64,000 nt of DNA, from assembly GCA_011316305.1 (NCBI GenBank), contig SAUG01000016.1, positions 310,001 through 374,000 of the forward strand. The letters run 5' to 3'. The DNA is from Rusavskia elegans (Eukaryota > Ascomycota > Lecanoromycetes > Teloschistales > Teloschistaceae). The notes under the pieces were generated by a model. It saw only the letters and a program-made list of their open reading frames with translations, did no database searches and was not told the origin of the DNA. The position numbers and the translations under genes were made by a program. Of this stretch, positions 1 to 10,741 are shown one piece after another; within the stretch, counting starts at the first letter, position 1; every line of letters starts with the position of its first letter.

Positions 1-1201
1 AACTTCACCTTGACCTCCACAATCATGTCGCCACGTTCAGTCGGCTTCTTGCTCAAGGGCATCCCCTGATGAGGGTACGTCTCCGTGTAGCCCGGTCCAG
101 TCGGTCCGCTTTTCGATAGCGTGAATTTCTTGCCGTCAATCGTTGGTATCGTCCGGGTCCAGCCGGTCAAAGCCTCTTTCAGATCCAACTCAACAAACAT
201 GCGTAGATTCGCATCTTCTCGCTTGTACAGCTCGTGCGGTTTCTGCAGCTTTGTTAGCACATGTTTTCTTTGACGTAGAGGAGAGACTGCTTACTTCTTG
301 CACAATGAAATGTAAGTCCTGCGTGCCGCCCTCCTCCTGGTCGCCCACCCCCTGAAACTTGATCTTCGTGCCAGCCTTGTACCCCGGCTTGATAACCATA
401 TCCAGAATCTTGTCCTCGACCTTCCGTTTTCCACTCCCATCATCGTACGTCTTTCGCTTGATCTTCATCTTCTTCTTCGTGCCGTTAAACAGCTCTTCCA
501 ACGTCAGCGGCAGGGGCTTCTCTACCGTGGTCACCTCCGGTGTCCGTGCCCTCCTCCTCCCTACACCACTGTCCGTATATCGTGATCTCTCGCCTCCTCC
601 ACCTCTTGAGTTTCCACCAGTAAATTGAGCAAAGATGTCGTCATCGTCACCCATTCCAGCACCTCCTTGCTTGAAGAAATCGGCGAATATGCTTTCTGGG
701 TTGCTGAATGAGAACCCGCCAGCTCCACCTCCTGGCCCGCCGGTTGTAAAATGGAAGGAGCGTGTGCCACCTCCGCCCATGCCAGGCATTCCTCCAAAAC
801 CGCCCGGCATGCCTCCAGCGAATCCACCAGGCATGCCGTCACCGCCGCCAGCGCCGGGCGGGGCTCCTCTACCGCCATTCAGGAAGTTATCAAGACCGAC
901 TTGGTCATAGAGACTGCGTTTCTCGGGGTCTTGGAGGATCTCATAGGCTTGAGAGCATTCTTTGAACTTCTCGCCGGCGGAGGGATTGTCTTTGTTTTTG
1001 TCAGGGTGATTCTTTAAGGCTGCCTTTCTGCGACAAGGAATTAGCTGCTGATGTAGTGACTGATTTAAACGAGGTCTAATTGAGTAGGGGTTAAGGGAGC
1101 TCTTAGGAATAGAGGACGTACCTGTATGCTTTCTTGATCTCATCTTGACTCGCTGTGGGTGAGATGCCGAGGACATCGTACAGCTTGGTGTCGGCTACCA
1201 T
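1..1201 (-). CDS. SIS1: DnaJ/Hsp40 class B co-chaperone, SIS1/psi1-like (3' end outside window)
   Basis: Cytosolic J-domain co-chaperone that delivers substrates to Hsp70 and stimulates its ATPase. The start ATG is at 1201-1199 ([13 protein letters not shown]). The J domain follows with the HPDKN motif and the helix ending YDQVG, then a long Gly/Phe/Met-rich segment (GGMPGGF repeats), then the client-binding C-terminal beta domains ([34 protein letters not shown]). There is no CXXCXGXG zinc finger, which separates class B (Sis1/DNAJB) from class A (Ydj1). Introns are at 1028-1121 and 243-294, the second with a GTGCTAACA branch point; after it the frame resumes [13 protein letters not shown] and runs off the window edge inside the C-terminal domain, so the stop is not visible. 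Family assignment is firm; the exact orthologue name is inferred from class and layout. Confidence 0.93.
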
Positions 1202-1557
1202 GACGATGGTCTATGGACAAGTCGCAAGTATAGGTCCGTTCATGAGAAAGTGGATGTGGGGTCAAGCAGTATGTATGAGGAGACTGGTTATGGATCGCGA
1301 ACTCAGATGTTGTTTGTGATGAACTTTGGTCGGAAATCTGGAGAGAGTACGCGACGTGCTACTATGTCTGGATTGATATTGTTCAATTGGGTTGTGATCA
1401 CGCCCAAGATGGCATGACGTACGTTGGGTGCAAACTCCCTTGGAAAATCTCCGTGGAACCTTCTCGAAGGTTCGATGAGCCGCAATGTGTCAAAGTCGAG
1501 GACTCGAGTATTCTCAGATTTGCATAAAGGATCATCAATCCATGTGAGTGGACAGTC

Positions 1558-3156
1558 TTATTTCGCAACAATCGAAACAACATCCTCATCAGCGACCGTA
1601 TGGCTTAGTCCAACCCGCTGAGGAACATGCCTCGCACTTGCCCCCCATACCATAGCGTATTTGAATGTCTCCTTAAGGGTTCGATGGACTTGATCGCAGA
1701 CGTCTTCGATGGAGGAGTGGTTGCGTACAATCAGTGCCTCGCCAAAGTCCGGTACTTCCCCTTTCCTAAGAAGAGATTAGTCCGATTCCCACGCATTATC
1801 ATGTTTGTACCCACCGTTTGGTGTATATCCGCAGCAGTTGCAATTCGTGCCAGCATCTCTCGACCACATCCTGGATACCAAGGTCAAGCTCGCAGCTCAT
1901 CACCACCGTGTCCGGTTCTCGCGCCAATTTGTCAAGGAAGTCAAGAGAAACAGAGTCGATTTTGTTATACACGTACAAGCTGGCAGTTCTTTTTAGTACT
2001 GCGCTACTTTGTGTTTGCAACAGCTCCAGTCGTTTAGCACGTACCACTTGATGTATTTTCTGTGGTCCTTCATGATAACATCGATGAAATCGTCGACCGT
2101 TGCTAACGGCCTGTGAGCCCCTGCTCCACAAAGCCGAATCGGCCGAGGGGCTTGCCGTTCTCGTCCCTGACCAGGACCTCGCAGTTGAGCATCTTGTAAT
2201 CCCGAAGTATGTTGTACAACATCTTCTCATCCAAATTCTTTGGTGGACTCTGGAAAGTGATTTTCATCCCACCAGCTTTCTTGGCCTTGAGGTAGATATT
2301 GCTGCATCAAACCATCAGAGACGAATGGAAATGCTCAAAGGAGAATACCAACGGTGGCTCTCGGTTCAGGCGTATGCCTACGGCTTCAAGTTCAGCTTCT
2401 ATTAACGCCCGTTGTTCGGCCTTCTTAGTGGCATCGAGTATCATCAAGATCAGATCACTCGTCTGCAAATATTTAGCAAAAGCTCACATACTCCAGACAT
2501 AATTGACAGGCCTTTGCTGCAGAGATGACTTGTCGTCCTCTTCCTTTGCCTTCGGAAGCGCCTTCGATGATACCTGGAAGATCCAGGATCTGGATTTCGG
2601 CACCTCCATACTCTAGTACGCCCGGAATTGCCGTAAGGGTGGTAAACGAATAAGCTGCTACTTCGCTCTTCGTTTTCGTGATTTTTGACAGAAAAGTGGA
2701 TTTTCCAACAGAAGGGAATCCAACGAGGGCGATCCGAGCATCACCGCTTTTGCTGACATCGAATCCGCTTCCTCCGCCAGAACCAGCACCGGGTGCAGGT
2801 TCGAGAAGTTGAGCGCGGAGACGAGCAAGCTTGCTGGAAGAATCATTGTCGGTAAAGTATCATATATGGAAATTTGGGACGTAGCTGTACCCTTTGAGAA
2901 GACCCAAATGATATTCTTCATTCAGATTGTCAAAACATATGATAATACATCGCCAGAAAAAGAAACACCGGAGAATTCCATACCAGTAGCTTTATTTTCT
3001 AAGCAAGTATCAACGGTCGTCCTACCCTAAGGAGAAGAAATCCCACTTTGGGTCCTCCGCATCTCATCCTCGATCCTACCAAGTTTAGCAAGATGTTCCT
3101 TACTTCGAGGTATCGAAATCTACTTACTCCTTTATCTTTTCCGTAATATTGACCAT
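1558..3156 (-). CDS. RBG2: Developmentally regulated GTP-binding protein 2 homologue (RBG2)
   Basis: OBG/DRG-family GTPase; in yeast Rbg2 pairs with Gir2 and associates with translating ribosomes. Ten exons sum to 1107 nt (368 aa), the usual DRG2 length: 3156-3128, 3075-3047, 2998-2984, 2915-2891, 2833-2512, 2462-2353, 2301-2156, 2102-2045, 1979-1815, 1765-1558. Visible motifs are the N-terminal helix [19 protein letters not shown], the P loop GFPSVGKST, switch-[11 protein letters not shown], the NKID base motif (YNKIDSVSL) and a C-terminal TGS domain starting [10 protein letters not shown]. The sequence [19 protein letters not shown] is DRG2-like rather than DRG1-like. Two introns start with GC instead of GT (2463-2511 and 2103-2155) and exon 3 is only 15 nt. 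The start is shared with a 241-bp divergent promoter with CWC2. Confidence 0.93.
2103..2155 (-). other. RBG2 intron 7, inferred GC-AG intron (53 bp)
   Basis: The donor is AACG|GCAAGC and the acceptor CCGTTAG. Joining gives [15 protein letters not shown] in frame, as expected for DRG2 proteins. Reading through meets an in-frame TAG just before the acceptor, and no GT donor nearby restores the frame. Confidence 0.8.
2463..2511 (-). other. RBG2 intron 5, inferred GC-AG intron (49 bp)
   Basis: The intron must fall between GCAGCAAAG and ACGAGTGATC to give the family sequence VISAAK-TSDLILM. The donor there is GC (AAG|GCCTGT) and the acceptor TTTGCAG, with a TGCTAAA branch-like sequence. An in-frame GTGAGC donor exists but would leave a 25-nt intron, shorter than any accepted size. 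Confidence 0.7.
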
Positions 3157-3397
3157 GATGCCGACGCTCACACACTTTCAAAGTTCCCAATCGCTACTAG
3201 TCCAACCAAGTAGAAGACCAATCCTCCTCCAATGAATGGGAACCCAGAAATCTGCTGAGGAACTCGGAAAGGGAGACGGCCCTGTAAGGCTTAGTTTAGC
3301 TCGGATTACTAAGCACCAGATCTTCAACTTCCGTCTCTTCACTTTCTACTTCACGACGGCTACCTGCACCTTGATCCCCACTGTAAGCTGTTCAGCC

Positions 3398-4621
3398 ATG
3401 GCAGAAGTCGAAGCCCCCATACAATCTAGCATGGAATCATCAGATATCCCTGAACCCACATCTCCCGAACCTTCAAGTACCGACCTCACAACAACCAACA
3501 ACACCACCACCCTTTCAGAACCCGCCGATCCTTCCATTAAAAAAACCAAGAAGATAATCCGCAAGAAACGCCGTCCTGCCCGTCCCCAGGTTGAAGCAGG
3601 AACTTTCAAATCCGAGCCTCCACCGCAAACGGGCACCATCTTCAACATCTGGTACAACAAATGGTCTGGAGGTGATCGTGAAGACAAATACCTTTCCAAG
3701 ACCGCCGCCCCTAGTCGCTGCGACATCGGTCGTGATTCTGGATACACTCGTGGGGACAAGATTGTCGGGAGTTACTTCTGCTTATTTTTCGCTCGAGGAC
3801 TATGCCCCAGGGGTCAAGAGTGCGAGTACTTGCATCGATTACCGGGAATCCACGACCTCTTCAATCCGAACGTCGATTGCTTCGGAAGAGACAAGTACAG
3901 TGATTACCGTGACGATATGGGCGGGGTGGGAAGTTTCATGCGGCAGAATCGGACGCTGTATGTGGGGCGGATACACGTGACCGACGATATCGAAGAAGTC
4001 GTTGCGAGACATTTCGCGGAATGGGGCCAGGTGGAAAGGATAAGGGTGCTTACGGCAAGAGGGGTTGCGTTTGTGACGTACAGCAATGAAGCCAACAGCC
4101 AGTTCGCCAAAGAGGCCATGGCGCACCAAGCGTTGGATCATAGCGAGGTTCTGAATGTCAGGTGGGCGACTATGGATCCGAACCCCTTGGCGCAGAAACG
4201 GGAGGCGAGGAAGATCGAAGAGCAAGCGGCCGAGGCAGTGAGGAGGGCACTGCCTGAGGAGTTCGTGAGGGAGATTGAAGGGAGGGATCCGGATGCGAGG
4301 AAGAGGAAAAGGATAGAGGGTGGTTTTGGCTTGGAGGGATACGAGGCCCCGGATGAAATATGGTATTCCAAGTCGCGGCAGATTGAGAACGGGGCTATGG
4401 CTCTGGAGGGGAGTACGGGAGACCAACCAATGTTGATCGAGGATGCACCTGCCGAGGCCGCACGTAACGGCACTGGAGGCGGAGGAATTCTGTCAGGCTC
4501 GACATTGGCTGCCTTGCAATCGTACTCGACGCAGAAAAACGGCACCATCAGAGTTGCAGCTCCAGCCCCAGCATCGAGTGGTCCATTGGTGGAATATGGT
4601 AGCGATGATGACGGTGATTGA
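3398..4621 (+). CDS. CWC2: Pre-mRNA splicing factor CWC2
   Basis: Prp19-complex (NTC) protein that contacts U6 snRNA at the spliceosome active site. It is a single exon of 407 aa. After an acidic Ser/Thr-rich N-terminus and a basic KKTKKIIRKKRR stretch comes the torus-type module (FNIWYNKWSGG), a CCCH zinc finger (CLFFARGLCPRGQECEYLH) and an RRM with RNP motifs TLYVGRI and GVAFVTYS, all in the order typical of Cwc2. The start was set at the ATG at 3398: the frame is open back to 3236, but upstream codons lack family character. The C-terminal third is charged and low-complexity. It is divergent from RBG2 and convergent with GCN2 (264 bp apart). Confidence 0.93.
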   Translation: MAEVEAPIQSSMESSDIPEPTSPEPSSTDLTTTNNTTTLSEPADPSIKKTKKIIRKKRRPARPQVEAGTFKSEPPPQTGTIFNIWYNKWSGGDREDKYLSKTAAPSRCDIGRDSGYTRGDKIVGSYFCLFFARGLCPRGQECEYLHRLPGIHDLFNPNVDCFGRDKYSDYRDDMGGVGSFMRQNRTLYVGRIHVTDDIEEVVARHFAEWGQVERIRVLTARGVAFVTYSNEANSQFAKEAMAHQALDHSEVLNVRWATMDPNPLAQKREARKIEEQAAEAVRRALPEEFVREIEGRDPDARKRKRIEGGFGLEGYEAPDEIWYSKSRQIENGAMALEGSTGDQPMLIEDAPAEAARNGTGGGGILSGSTLAALQSYSTQKNGTIRVAAPAPASSGPLVEYGSDDDGD

Positions 4622-4885
4622 ACAAGATACCCATGATACTCAATTCAAATCGGTAGGCGTGGAATACGGCTGAGCTTGCATAATAGTGTCACACACAGAA
4701 TGCCCAAATGTAACTTCTGATCCGCCAGATCAATGGATGAAATACGTTCGGCTTTTTGATGGATGTAAACCTCATCCAGCAACATGACGCGATAAGGGGT
4801 ATCTTAACGACTTCGAAAACACCAATATCAACACACGAATGCCGCACAACGCCTCATACAGAGATCACATATACTCCACATACTC

Positions 4886-7800
4886 TCACGGAGCATGACC
4901 AAGATCATACCAGATACATCCTCCAGTACGAAAATTATACAAAAACGCGCTTCGATAGCTCGACTTGGCTTTCGCGGCCTTGCTCTTGAGAAGCTCGTGG
5001 ACCTCTTGGAGATACATGCGTTCGCCGGCAGGTGCATGCTGGATGAATCTCTTCCAGCTGTCAGCATCACCGAGACGAGTCTCACGGATCCCTTCGAAAA
5101 TATCGTCTTTGGTTTCGATGGCGACTACCTCGACGTTGCCATCTGAGAGGCCATGCATGAACTCTTGACAGCGTGCGAAAGCTGATGTAGTGTTAGCTGA
5201 TGACGATGACCGTCTATGTCCTCGAACGAGTTACTTGCCTTCTTCGATGATAGCGCGACGGTTGGTCTTTTTGGCCTTGTTGCTTGCCGTTAGAACTTGA
5301 ACGTTTGAGCCGGTCTCTACCGAGGGCGTTCCTTGCTCTGAATGACTACAATAACGGGAGTATTTGCGGCCATGGTCTTCAGTACGCTCTCGATAGATCA
5401 TCTCGCTCTTGAACCACGAATTCAGTTCCGAGGTCCGCATTTCCGTTTCTTCATTCTGAGTTACGTTTCGCACCTTGACTGCGCCCTCGTGCTTGATGTT
5501 CACAAGATACAGGTATGGAACGGCATCTTGATTGAGGCTGTAAGCGCTGGAGGCTGTGTGGTCTAGTTCAGACCCTTGACTTAACGCGAGCTCCGCGTGA
5601 ATGCCGCACGCCCATAATTCCTGGATGACGTGAAGGCCCGTTGTTCGCAGGAGGTTCTTGTCGAAGCTATCAATTAGCACATCACAGCGTCGTATTTGCG
5701 GCCAAGCGCTGTTCGTCTCCAGGTCTTTCTTGGCCTTGGGCGTTCGCTTGGTTGAGCCTTTATGATATCTTACCATGGACCGATGGAGATCACGCCAACT
5801 AAGGTTGAAGCCGACCGCGTGACAGTTAGTGATGTTGGGAGTGTTGCTATGGGATCCATCTGCCCGGTGACCTGAGATAGAGCTCGGGTTTTGGATGAGC
5901 TGATGCTCCTTTATGAGTTGGTCATACCGGCCGCCTGCTGCAAAAACGTTCTTCTTCTTACTGTCGTATACGCATTGGAAGAGAAAGTTGCCACGGTAGA
6001 ATTTCTCGTTGTAGCTGACGAGTGGATTGATGTAAGCTTTGCGCTTTACATTGAAGCGTTCAAGATAGACTGACACGGCCTGCAGATGCGAGAACGTAGG
6101 CTCCAAATCTGCTGTGGCTCGGAACATCGAACGAAGCCGCGAAAGAGCTTTGTCGCATGTGTCACGGAAATCAAAGGTAACCAACTCTTCAACTGATGTC
6201 GCAGGCACCGATACTGGAGGATTACGAAGCTCGCTTCGGATCGTCGCCCAAGTATGGTCGCCTGTGTGTAATCGGCTGATCACCTCCTTAACTGCGGATC
6301 GTTTCGAGGAAGGAATGTCGCACGCGTCCAGAACTGCGTCGAGGACTACAGAGTGGTTGACGTGATAGCACATCTGAACAGCAGCCATGCTCGGGAACTC
6401 ATCGACGATCTCATCTAAAACCTTTATCACCTCTGCTTCCCGCAGCGCCAGGTCTAAGCTGTTGTAGGAGACGATATCAAAGTCTACCTCCCCAACCACG
6501 GTTGGGTGGACCCCTATTTGCGCTGCACGGAAGACTTCACCGAAGGTATAGGTCTTTGGGCTAGGGGATGAATGCTTTGCCAGAATCCTCGCGTAGGGTA
6601 AGGTTAAGTCCAGTGGCATTTGTAGGACTGCACCATCCGAGCCGATAACTTTGTAGACCGGGCTCTCATGTTGCGCGTAGTGAGCCGAGAATGGGAGAAG
6701 GACTGGTCTAACGGCTTCGACAGCTCCATGACGACGGAAGATGGACGTCAAATGATCTTTCACGGCTTTCCTCAGCAAGGACTCACAAACATCCGGGCTT
6801 GTCCAACCGTGAAGATCATACATATATCCTTTGAGCAGTGATGCCGGCTCGGACGAATTCTTATTCAATGTTGCTTCGGCAATGATGGTGCTAATCAACT
6901 GTGTTCGAAACTCGGAGGCTGGCCCAGACAAGGCACGTAAAGCGGCACGCATCAATTCATCCTCAGTCTGCACTGGAACCAAGCCACTTCGGAGAAGGTC
7001 TGAGCTGCTCGGTCTCAAGTTCGGGTTGTGATTGACAAGCGACAGAATAACCTGACCCTGCTTCACCTTCTCGGGATCTTTACTGAACGTGGCTGGGAAC
7101 GCCGAATCTGCTTTACATAGTGCACCAAGAGTGTGGACTCTTTCCATACCGGTCTCGAGCCGATAGTTCATTTCGAAAAAGATGATCCCCAAACTGAACA
7201 TGTCGGCTTTTTCGTCGTAGTTTCCTGAGGCTGTGGCGGTCGACTTTACTTCAGGTGCAACATAGAAGGTTGTTCCAATACTTCGAGTGAAATTTCCATG
7301 CCCGTTCCTTAAGTCCTTGCTTGGATAGGTGCCTTTAGTAGAGACCTGCAGGAACTCGCCTGGTCTTGCGAGGCCAAAGTCGCCAATCCGCACGTTGTTA
7401 TTCGAGTCAATGAAAATGTTCTCTGGCTTCAGGTCGCGATGCACAATGGATGCGTTATGAATGTGGACAAGCCCTTGAAGTATTTGTCGAAGACACCTCC
7501 AAGCTTCTTCGACGTTGTCGTAGATACCCGATCTGATCACATCACGAAGGGTCTGCAGCCGTTAGATCAACGCGGCAAAAGAAGGAAAGAGTGATACCAC
7601 CAACGGCATACCTTCTTCTCGCAATACTCCATCTGTATGTAAAGGGTGTTATTGACTATGTCTGTCTGTGAGCTCGATTGTCGTCGAATTGGAGGTGCTG
7701 CGAGACTCTCGCGTGAATTGTTGGAATTATGCCGCGGCTCGCGTGATGCTTCCTCATCATCCTCCCCAAAAACAATGCCATCGTCACTGAAGGCATTCCC

Positions 7801-10190
7801 GTGTGTCCCATCTTCCGTGCTTTCGTCATCCGAGAAAAGCTCGTCGTTGTTTGAGCCTATGAAGTCCAAGCCTCCAGAACTTCTAGGGAATATTAGATCA
7901 GAGATCTCGTCATCTTCGCCTGACGAACTCGTCTTGTCAGACAAGTCGTCATGGTGTCCATTTGTTATAGGATTGTCGACCTCTTTCCACGCGGTATAGT
8001 ACCGGACAACATTGGGATGGTTAAGCTGAGAAAGAAGACGAACTTCATTCAGAACCTTATCTAAGGCTGCTTCCGTACATTTGTTGATGATCTTGACTGC
8101 ATAGAAGTTTGAGTCAAGCCTGTTGCGTGCTTTGACAACAGAGCCGTAGCCACCTTTACCAAGTCTTCCCTCCTGAATGAAGTCAGTTTCGAATCGTGAA
8201 GCACTCGGCTGGAGGTGAGTAGAGCCGCGGCGTTGAGAGCGCTTATTGCTTGGAGACTCGACCGGCGTCTCATGGTATAGTGAGTCGTCGTTCCTCAGAA
8301 ACGCGGACGATACCAGCTCCCATGCGGAAGGACGCTTCTTGGTCTCGTACTGGAACATCGATCGTAGCATTCGCTCAAATGAGGGCGACAGACTGCTGGA
8401 GTCCACGAGTGCTGCTGGTGACTGATGCTTGCATTGAACATCTAAACCGAAAAATATCTGTAGAATAACGACGCCGAGTGCCCAGATGTCTGTCGCGGGA
8501 CTTGGCGAGGATGCACTATCACTGACTGTTTCAGGTGCGGTCCAATACGCTGAAGCCGCGCCAGCATGGTTGGGGGCGCCGTGACCGCGTAGAAGGTGTA
8601 GATCGTGTTGGTATCCGCCGTCAGATAGTCTCGCAACTACCCGCCCTGTGTCGATCTTCTCCAATAGAACGTTATTGGTGTGGACCCTAGCATGAATTAA
8701 GCCGCGTCGGTGGAAATGGCCAAGTCCTTCGAAGAGCTGCAATGCCCAGGCCCGGCCAATTGCTGGGTCTAGGGGACCAGTCATCTCAAGCAGATCATTC
8801 AGCGAGCCTTTGCCTGCGTTCTCCATGAGTATAAACACATTCCACCCCTGGTCCTTGGTGGTGTCGGTCATCTCTGACCGTTCAATTCGAAAAGCTAAAG
8901 GACGAGCGATATTTGGATGAGTGGCAAGATGAGTGAGTCTTTCTAATTTCGATTCCAGGTTTTGGATCTGCTTCTTCACCGAGGTCTCATCAGAAAGCAC
9001 CGGAACATGGCACTCTTTGAGTATCAGGAAGAAGTTCGAAGCAACGGCAGCTCCAACATGGCGGACAAGCCAAACCTTGGTTACAGGACCTTCCGAGATG
9101 GCAACCTTATCGTGTACGGCATCTATAGCGAGCTCATTGCCTTGAGGGTCTTTGATTGCAGCTGGTTGGTCGAAACGGACTGAATCATACACTACGCGAA
9201 CAGGGCTTGTCAGCAACGAGGAACAACAACAACATGCAGACGCTTCCATATATAGGCAACAATCACGACGTTCAGATGGAGGAAAGCGGTCACGAGGTCA
9301 AGATAGCCTTCGATTGGCAGGGTAGCATCTGATACCTCAATTGCCATCCAAATCGGAGACTCCACCACTGCATGGGATAGAGCTTACTAGAAATAGGTTC
9401 AGGATCCTGGCTGGTCCAGGGTTGTAGCTTGATCCGCCTTCTTGTTTCGCGTGCTTTCTGATTATCGACCATTTCTTGCAGATATTGCTCCTCTTCTACA
9501 CTGGCCTGAACCTTCTCCTTTTCTTTCTCCTCTTGCAGCCTCCGAGCCTGTTGCGTTATTATAGCTTGTTGATTCGCGCGTTCTTCGTCTAGTGTAGGAA
9601 TACTCTCTGCTTTGGTCTGCAGGGCTTGATCTAAGATTTCCTGGAGCGAAGTGGTAATCTCAAAGACCATTTCCGTACCTAACAAGGTCATAGGCTTCGT
9701 CCTCAACACTTGTTCAGCTTCAGCTCTTGTTGTCATCCGTACATCCTCGCTAAATTCCACTGATAATTTTGGAAGAGTTTTGGGATAGGTAGCAGGTAGC
9801 GAAGCTCGGAAAGTCAGAGCTATGCCTTCCCCGCCGACGGCAGCAGGCTTCACAACAATTCGGAACGCTCGATCACTGCTTTTCTGTAATCATCATACAT
9901 ATGTCAACGTGCGAACAGCAATCCGTTCATGGACTTTGGTAGAGGAAAAAGAATCAAATCATCATGACGCAACTGATGCCAAATCAGGCGAATGACAGAA
10001 CAGAACTTTGAAGGGATTACAAATATCGACTTCAACTGATTCCCAGGATTCCCAGAAAGATGTTATTACATACATTCCAGGCGCCAACCTTAGGCCTCTC
10101 TTCTTGAAAGTCATCCATATAGATCGAGCGCAATGCCTCAATCTCGTCCTCCTGGATTTCGGCATAATTGGTCATCGCAGAAGGGGCCAT
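4886..10190 (-). CDS. GCN2: eIF2alpha kinase GCN2 (cpc-3 type)
   Basis: Kinase that senses uncharged tRNA and stalled ribosomes and phosphorylates eIF2alpha in general amino-acid control. Five exons (10190-10074, 9883-9388, 9191-7612, 7552-5239, 5181-4886) sum to 4803 nt, 1600 aa, a normal Gcn2 length. Order: RWD domain (Gcn1 binding), a charged coiled-coil segment rich in Glu/Gln/Lys, a pseudokinase from about residue 205, the active kinase from about 537 (GKGGYGSVV, AVKII, HRDLKPENI, DFGLAR) with a long acidic insert, the HisRS-like domain, and the C-terminal dimerisation/ribosome-binding domain starting SKKTNRR-like (here KKTNRRAIIEE). The two first introns are long for this locus (190 and 196 bp). 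The last intron (5182-5238) uses a GC donor. The promoter is shared with Cut12. Confidence 0.96.
5182..5238 (-). other. GCN2 intron 4, inferred GC-AG intron (57 bp)
   Basis: The donor GAAG|GCAAGT is a consensus GC-type donor and the acceptor is ACATCAG. Joining gives RRAIIEE-A-FARCQEF and makes the whole CDS a multiple of three. A GT two codons later (GGCAA|GTAACT) would put the C-terminal domain out of frame. Confidence 0.83.
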
Positions 10191-10741
10191 GGTTAGGAAT
10201 GAATAACAGCGAGCAGATGAAAGTGGGTGAATGATAGCAGTAGGGAGGTCCCCAGAGACCAGTCGTAGCCGATTCTCCGAGAACACCGCATACTCAAGCA
10301 GTTCTATGCATGAAGATCTCTGCTACCATAATAAAGGAACCGGAAAGAAGAAGCTTTATGTCGAGGTGTCGGAATTATGCTGGGTGTCTCGCGAGGTAAT
10401 TAAATACTGGCGTATTGCATATTTGTCGATTGAACTGGCTTAGCTACTGCAGCTGTTACAACGATAAGGTAAAGCCTATGCACTACCTTATATTGGAGAA
10501 ACTGCCTGTCAGGCTGGTACACAATAGCTATAATATGGTATCCTAACATTGTACCGATTAACAAGTCGATAGAATTTATTGGTGGTTGTGCCGCATAAAG
10601 ATTAGATTGCCGTGCAAGCGCGACAGCCGCTTAGGATGACGTATCCCTGTCGGAGATCTGTCGATCTCGGGAGTAAACAAACGCGATTGCTGAGACATTT
10701 CGAAAATATTGCCGTCTCGTGAACGCATTTCTGCAGACACC
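10191..10741. promoter_or_regulatory. Divergent intergenic region GCN2 / Cut12 (551 bp)
   Basis: No gene is visible. The two start codons face away from each other, so both promoters and 5' leaders must lie here. Part of it (about 10440-10620) is AT-rich compared with the flanking exons. Confidence 0.6.

Noticed and set aside
2463..2512. RBG2 with an 8-residue insertion (ACQLCLEY) using a GTGAGC donor
   Set aside because: It would leave a 25-nt intron, too short, and adds residues in a conserved stretch.
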